Position numbers and translations under genes: made by a program
The notes under the pieces: model-generated
What the model was told of the DNA's origin: nothing
The model's database searches: none
What the model saw: the letters and a program-made list of their open reading frames with translations, nothing else
Shown here: piece by piece, positions 5,889-9,414 of the stretch
How positions within the stretch are numbered: position 1 is the stretch's first letter
How the letters are laid out: every line of letters starts with the position of its first letter
Assembly (NCBI GenBank): GCA_025455285.1
Contig: JALOMU010000056.1
Location: 1 to 9,414, forward strand
DNA: 9,414 nucleotides
DNA from: Flavihumibacter sp.
Lineage (GTDB): Bacteria; Bacteroidota; Bacteroidia; Chitinophagales; Chitinophagaceae
Direction of reading: 5' to 3'

Positions 5889-7433
5889 ATGAGTTTATTC
5901 AGGAAAAAATCCCTGTCCGCTCTGCTGGCTTCGGCTGCTGATTCAGAAAAAGGTCTAAAACGAACATTGGGGGCTACCAACCTGGTAGCACTTGGAATTG
6001 GCGCCATTATTGGCGCCGGTTTGTTTGTAAGAACTGCTGCAGCTGCCGGACAGGCAGCCGGACCAGCAGTAACAATTTCATTTATCATTGCCGCTGTCGG
6101 TTGCGCATTTGCCGGACTTTGCTATGCAGAATTTGCTGCCATGATTCCCATTGCGGGAAGTGCCTATGCATATTCTTATGTGACTATGGGTGAGTTGATC
6201 GCCTGGATCATTGGCTGGGCGCTTATCATGGAATACGCATTGGGGGCTGCTACGGTTTCCATTGCATGGAGTGAATACTTAAATACGTTGCTGGGGGGAC
6301 GAATACCCTATGAATGGTCACACTCTCCCTTTGAAAGCTTCACTGATGCAAACGGTGTGCTGCACCAGGGAATAATAAATTCACCTGCGCTGGTGATCCT
6401 GCTGCTTCTTACACTATTGCTGATCAAAGGAACACAGGAATCAGCTATGGTAAATGCCATTATCGTATTCATTAAGGTTGCCATTGTACTGATTTTTATT
6501 GTTGTTGGCTGGCAGTTTATTGACCCGGCGAATCATACTCCTTATCTAATTCCGGAAGGAACTCCTGAATTTAAAGATCAGGCAGGTAAAACGATCGCTG
6601 ATTATTCCGGAGTTTTCAAACATGGCTGGGGCGGAGTCTTAGGTGGTGCGGCTATTGTGTTCTTTGCCTTTATCGGATTTGATGCAGTAAGTACTGCAGC
6701 CCAGGAGGCTAAAAATCCTGCCCGCGATATGCCAATTGGTATTCTGGGCTCACTGGCGGTTTGTACCGTGTTGTATATTTTATTCGGACATGTGTTAACG
6801 GGTGTAGCTCCCTGGACCGACTTTGTGGATCCAGTAAAAGGCCGTGAAGCTTCCGTTGCTTATGCGATTTCGGAATACATGCACGGTTATCAATGGTTAT
6901 CCACCGCCGTTACGATAGCCATCCTGGCTGGATTCTCCTCTGTTATCCTGGTGATGCTGATGGGACAAAGCCGGATTTTCTTTACCATGAGTAATGATGG
7001 GCTGATTCCTAAAGCATTTGGAGAGCTCCATCCGAAATTCAAAACTCCTTACAAAGCCAACTGGATTCTTTTTGTATTTGTGGGACTGTTTGCTGCATTT
7101 GTACCTGGGCATGTGGCAGGTGATCTCACCAGTTTCGGCACCCTCTTTGCCTTTGTTCTTGTAAGTGCGGGAGTTTGGCTGCTTCGTAAAAGCGATCCTA
7201 TAACAAAACGTCCCTTCCGCACCCCCTGGGTACCCTTTGTACCGATCATGGGTGTATTGGTATGTAGCGCAATGATTTTTGCTTTGGATGCACAAACACT
7301 GGAAGTTGCAATGATCTGGATGTTAGTAGGTATTGTGGTATATTTTCTATACGGCAAGAAAAACTCCAAACTCAACGATCCCGGTCATACACCTGGTGAG
7401 ATTCTCCCCAAAAAATCTGATTTTGAAGGGTAG
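5889..7433 (+). CDS. APC-family amino acid permease (cationic amino acid transporter-like)
   Basis: This 514-residue inner-membrane amino acid importer belongs to the APC superfamily, closest in character to the CAT-like/YfnA/ApcT branch. About 12 membrane segments are visible. The unwound part of TM1 reads 'GIGAIIGAGLF' (36-46), the substrate carboxylate-binding motif. TM6 and the loop after it read 'FFAFIGFDAVSTAAQEAKNP' (258-277), a signature of the CAT branch. 'QSRIFFTMSNDGLIP' (360-374) is the conserved loop after TM8. 'RPFRTPWVPFVP' precedes the last helices. The start is the only sensible ATG, with an amphipathic N-terminal segment before TM1 as is usual in this group. It is divergent from the symporter across 169 bp, so the two importers may share a control region; no operator is recognisable. 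The substrate is not determinable, and basic or neutral amino acids are both possible. Confidence 0.94.
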   Translation: MSLFRKKSLSALLASAADSEKGLKRTLGATNLVALGIGAIIGAGLFVRTAAAAGQAAGPAVTISFIIAAVGCAFAGLCYAEFAAMIPIAGSAYAYSYVTMGELIAWIIGWALIMEYALGAATVSIAWSEYLNTLLGGRIPYEWSHSPFESFTDANGVLHQGIINSPALVILLLLTLLLIKGTQESAMVNAIIVFIKVAIVLIFIVVGWQFIDPANHTPYLIPEGTPEFKDQAGKTIADYSGVFKHGWGGVLGGAAIVFFAFIGFDAVSTAAQEAKNPARDMPIGILGSLAVCTVLYILFGHVLTGVAPWTDFVDPVKGREASVAYAISEYMHGYQWLSTAVTIAILAGFSSVILVMLMGQSRIFFTMSNDGLIPKAFGELHPKFKTPYKANWILFVFVGLFAAFVPGHVAGDLTSFGTLFAFVLVSAGVWLLRKSDPITKRPFRTPWVPFVPIMGVLVCSAMIFALDAQTLEVAMIWMLVGIVVYFLYGKKNSKLNDPGHTPGEILPKKSDFEG

Positions 7434-7454
7434 TTTCAATATGGAATAATTTTC

Positions 7455-7497
7455 AAAAAGAGACTGTCAGTCTGAATTCTGACAGTCTCTTTTTTTT
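7455..7497 (+). terminator. Strong terminator after the amino acid permease
   Basis: A perfect 16-bp stem joins A5-GAGACTGTCAG (7455-7470) to CTGACAGTCTC-T5 (7479-7494) around an 8-base loop, with T residues to 7497. The A-run on the left arm would also supply a T-run on the minus strand, so it could work both ways, but no minus-strand gene needs it. Confidence 0.95.
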
Positions 7498-7528
7498 ATT
7501 CGGATCACTGATTTTTTTTTCTTTATTG

Positions 7529-7536
7529 TACCTTTG
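7529..7536 (+). promoter_or_regulatory. Bacteroidota -7 element for yebC
   Basis: TACCTTTG fits TAnnTTTG exactly and lies 41 bp before the yebC ATG, after the permease terminator. The -33 region is a T-run without a clear TTTG. Transcription would start near 7541-7544. Confidence 0.6.
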
Positions 7537-7577
7537 CCGACCATAAGAAGAATCAATCTAATCAGTAATACAATTAT

Positions 7578-8300
7578 ATGGGTCGCATTTTTGAAGTTCG
7601 TAAAGCTACCATGTTCGCCCGATGGGACCGCATGGCCAAACAGTTTACCCGTATTGGTAAAGAGATTGCCATCGCTGTAAAAACAGGGGGTGCCGACCCG
7701 CATACTAATCCTGCTCTTCGTCGCTGTATGCAGAATGCAAAATCTGTAAACATGCCGAAAGACCGGGTGGAAGCTGCCATCAAGCGCGCCCAGGGAAAGG
7801 ATATGGAAGCCTATGAGGAGATCCTGTATGAAGGATACGGTCCGCATGGAGTAGCAATCCTGGTTGAAACAGCCACAGACAACCATGTACGTACGGTAGC
7901 AAACGTAAAAGCGATTTTCAATAAAGGGAATGGCGCTCTTGGAAACAGCGGAAGCGTAAGCTTTCAGTTTAAGAAGATGGGTGTGTTCAAATTGAAACCG
8001 GAGGGATTGAACACAGAAGAGATGGAACTGGAATTAATTGATTTTGGCCTGGAAGAACTGGGAGAAGGAACCGGAGAAAATGGAGAAGAAGTAATGGTCT
8101 TACGGTGTGGGTTCACCGATTTTGGAAACATGCAGAAAGCACTGGAAGAAAAAAACCTTACTCCAATCAGTGCTGAAGTGGAATGGATTCCACAAAACAC
8201 CGTAGAACTCGGTGAAGAGCAGGCACAGGAAGTTTTAAAACTCGTTGACAAACTGGAACAGGATGAAGATGTTCAGAAAGTTTTTCATAACCTGGCTTAA
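7578..8300 (+). CDS. yebC: YebC/PmpR family translation factor or regulator
   Basis: This 240-residue protein is a full-length member of the YebC/PmpR/TACO1 family. Members were long annotated as transcriptional regulators; more recent work on YebC and mitochondrial TACO1 shows action at the ribosome to relieve stalling on proline-rich stretches. The N-terminal helical domain begins 'MGRIFEVRK', the Bacteroidota form, and contains '[16 protein letters not shown]' and '[14 protein letters not shown]' (about 58-71). Next comes '[17 protein letters not shown]' (80-96), the family signature, then '[17 protein letters not shown]' (114-130). An acidic C-terminal domain follows. The ATG at 7578 is fixed by the conserved MGR start. 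It has its own -7 element and terminator. The usual Holliday-junction neighbours ruvC and ruvA are absent here. Family assignment is secure; which targets it serves is unknown. Confidence 0.96.
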   Translation: MGRIFEVRKATMFARWDRMAKQFTRIGKEIAIAVKTGGADPHTNPALRRCMQNAKSVNMPKDRVEAAIKRAQGKDMEAYEEILYEGYGPHGVAILVETATDNHVRTVANVKAIFNKGNGALGNSGSVSFQFKKMGVFKLKPEGLNTEEMELELIDFGLEELGEGTGENGEEVMVLRCGFTDFGNMQKALEEKNLTPISAEVEWIPQNTVELGEEQAQEVLKLVDKLEQDEDVQKVFHNLA

Positions 8301-8314
8301 AGCCAGGTTTTTTT
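8289..8314 (+). terminator. Terminator overlapping the end of yebC
   Basis: AACCTGGCT (8289-8297) pairs perfectly with AGCCAGGTT (8301-8309). The three loop bases are the yebC stop codon TAA (8298-8300). The T-run extends to 8314. The left arm encodes the last three residues (N-L-A). Confidence 0.92.
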
Positions 8315-8409
8315 ATGGATATGCGCAGTAATTGATGTAACTTACTAATACAGATCCGCACCTGCTCCGCCCCTATTATTCCGCACCATATTCAAAGTGA
8401 TTCATCACC

Positions 8410-8417
8410 CTCAATCT
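8410..8417 (+). promoter_or_regulatory. Possible -7 element before the last gene
   Basis: AATCTTTG agrees with TAnnTTTG at five of six fixed positions and ends six bases before the ATG at 8424. If used, the transcript would start at or near that ATG, making it almost leaderless, or translation would begin at the later ATG at 8505. No -33 box is seen. Confidence 0.3.
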
Positions 8418-8423
8418 TTGTAT

Positions 8424-9305
8424 ATGGAAGCAATTCATCAACGATGCTCCGCCTGTTGTACAACAAGCCGACCAAGTCTCCTCTTTGCCATAATCGCAAA
8501 TTTAATGCTGGTTGTAACGCTAGCCTTACCCAACCAGGTTCGATCGCAGGCTCCTAAAATTCCGGTCTACCTGGAAGTAACCATGTATAAAGTTACTCAG
8601 GGAAAAACAGAAGCCTACCTCAATCTCGTAAGGAATTATGGGCTTCGTATTCATGAAGCCATGGTTCGCGACAATACCATCCAGGGCTGGTACTTTTATG
8701 AGGTAGTCATGAGCCCGGAAAACCATCAACCGTATGACTTTATTGGAGTAAAGGTCACCACCCGATTCAGCGATATGATTGATAATTCCAATTCGTTGAA
8801 AGAATATTACGGTAAAATAAAAGGTGCCAAAGAGCCAGCTTTTGAGCAGCTTTTTGGCCAGCTTCAGGAATATCGGGTTCCGGTAAGAAAAGAAATATTT
8901 GTTCACCGGGCCGGACTTGACCCCAAAACACCGGTATCGAAATTTGTGCAGATCGATTTCATGAAACCCCTGGCCGGAAAAAGAGACGATTACGTCAGGA
9001 TGGAATCACAGGTATTTTATCCAATCCATCAGGAACGCATTAAAATGGGAGCATTAACAGATTGGGCATTGTATGAAAAGTTTCTGCCGTTTACTAATAA
9101 CGCTGAGTTCGACTTCGTAACCGCTAACTTTTTTGATAATCCTGCTGCAATCATCGATCCGAAATATGAGGAAGCGTTTAATAATATTCCGAACAATATC
9201 GATTTTATACGCCTGAGTGGTCAGATTGATCAAACCCGCACTCTGGTCAGAAGTGATATCTGGAAACTGGTGATGTATACGGATCAGTTGAGTGTACGAA
9301 AGTAG
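8424..9305 (+). CDS. Exported protein with two tandem copies of one domain, unknown function
   Basis: I cannot name this 293-residue protein. A hydrophobic segment at about 20-35, ending near 'VRSQ', looks like a signal peptide. The rest contains one domain twice: residues about 51-115 align with 176-240 at a constant offset of 125 with no gap. Shared positions include G60K61/G185K186, Y65/Y190, H77/H202, W89/W214, Y92E93/Y217E218 and D105F106/D230F231. The strand-helix-strand pattern, with a starting strand, 'GK...Y' helix, histidine and 'W-x-x-YE' strand, suggests a ferredoxin-like alpha/beta barrel of the NIPSNAP/ABM kind; that fold guess is inference. ATG 8424 is chosen over GTG 8397, which would add nine residues. 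ATG 8505 would leave a shorter signal peptide. Three cysteines (8, 11, 12) lie before the hydrophobic segment. It follows the yebC terminator and stands alone. Confidence 0.8.
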   Translation: MEAIHQRCSACCTTSRPSLLFAIIANLMLVVTLALPNQVRSQAPKIPVYLEVTMYKVTQGKTEAYLNLVRNYGLRIHEAMVRDNTIQGWYFYEVVMSPENHQPYDFIGVKVTTRFSDMIDNSNSLKEYYGKIKGAKEPAFEQLFGQLQEYRVPVRKEIFVHRAGLDPKTPVSKFVQIDFMKPLAGKRDDYVRMESQVFYPIHQERIKMGALTDWALYEKFLPFTNNAEFDFVTANFFDNPAAIIDPKYEEAFNNIPNNIDFIRLSGQIDQTRTLVRSDIWKLVMYTDQLSVRK

Positions 9306-9372
9306 GGAAGAAAGGAAGATGGAGAAAAGGAAGGGAGGTATCTTTCTATACTCCATCTTCCATTCCTCCCTT
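9305..9372 (+). repeat. Interlocked inverted repeats after the last gene
   Basis: GGAAGATGGAG (9314-9324) pairs perfectly over 11 bp with CTCCATCTTCC (9351-9361). AAGGGAGG (9331-9338), inside that loop, can pair with CCTCCCTT (9365-9372) outside it, an order typical of an H-type pseudoknot. Alternatively GGGA (9305-9308) takes TCCC (9367-9370), which would lengthen the first hairpin. Nearly all bases from 9304 to 9338 are purines and most of the rest are pyrimidines. No T-run follows, so it is not a standard terminator. Confidence 0.65.
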
Positions 9373-9376
9373 ACCT

Positions 9377-9392
9377 GCTACCGATAGGTAGC
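9377..9392. repeat. Small perfect hairpin near the right edge
   Basis: GCTACC (9377-9382) pairs with GGTAGC (9387-9392) around GATA. ACCGATA recurs at 9380-9386 and 9404-9410. The window ends at 9414, so I cannot tell whether this belongs to a larger repeat or to the next gene's control region. Confidence 0.35.
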
Positions 9393-9414
9393 CGGTAACT
9401 TCCACCGATACCGC

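Noticed and set aside
7467..7886. Minus-strand open frame covering the start of yebC
   Set aside because: It runs through the yebC promoter and the permease terminator and is opposite a highly conserved gene; composition is not protein-like.
1..9414. Hidden mobile element, CRISPR array, toxin-antitoxin pair or RNA gene
   Set aside because: No terminal inverted repeats with a transposase, no regularly spaced palindromic repeats, no paired small genes and no tRNA-like cloverleaf were seen; nearly all sequence is taken by recognisable genes.

Overview
The window looks like an ordinary chromosomal segment of a Bacteroidota bacterium, most likely from the Chitinophagaceae or a close relative. The family-level guess is inference. 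It rests on the LDH-like malate dehydrogenase, a YebC of the 'MGR.FE.RK' type, 'SFSQ' and 'LAQ' signal-peptide ends, A-rich gene leaders without Shine-Dalgarno sites, and -7 promoter elements of the Bacteroidota form TAnnTTTG. Nine protein genes fill nearly all of it. I see no tRNA, rRNA, CRISPR array, insertion sequence, prophage or attachment site, and no gene-free gap longer than about 200 bases.

Layout. Positions 77-640 encode an exported thioredoxin-fold protein. Positions 707-1636 encode malate dehydrogenase, with its own -7 element, a duplicated 18-bp leader motif and a clear terminator. Positions 1830-2405 encode a secreted repeat protein that I do not recognise, behind the best promoter in the window. 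On the minus strand, three closely spaced genes run leftward from 5719 to 2439: a glutamate/dicarboxylate:cation symporter, a DedA-family membrane protein with an unusual exported N-terminal domain, and a family 9 glycosyltransferase. From a 169-bp divergent gap, the plus strand then carries a cationic-type APC amino acid permease (5889-7433), the translation factor/regulator YebC (7578-8300) and an exported protein of unknown function made of two duplicated domains (8424-9305). Most plus-strand genes end in a strong intrinsic terminator, so they look like single-gene units.

How the genes fit together. Malate dehydrogenase is central metabolism. The symporter and the permease, back to back, both bring in amino acids or C4 acids. 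DedA and the glycosyltransferase belong to envelope upkeep. YebC helps translation. I do not see a dedicated multi-gene system, defence island or biosynthetic cluster. The points most worth a second look are at protein-architecture level: the gap-free octapeptide repeat protein, the DedA fusion, and the ungapped internal duplication in the last gene. At the right edge there is also an interlocked pair of inverted repeats.
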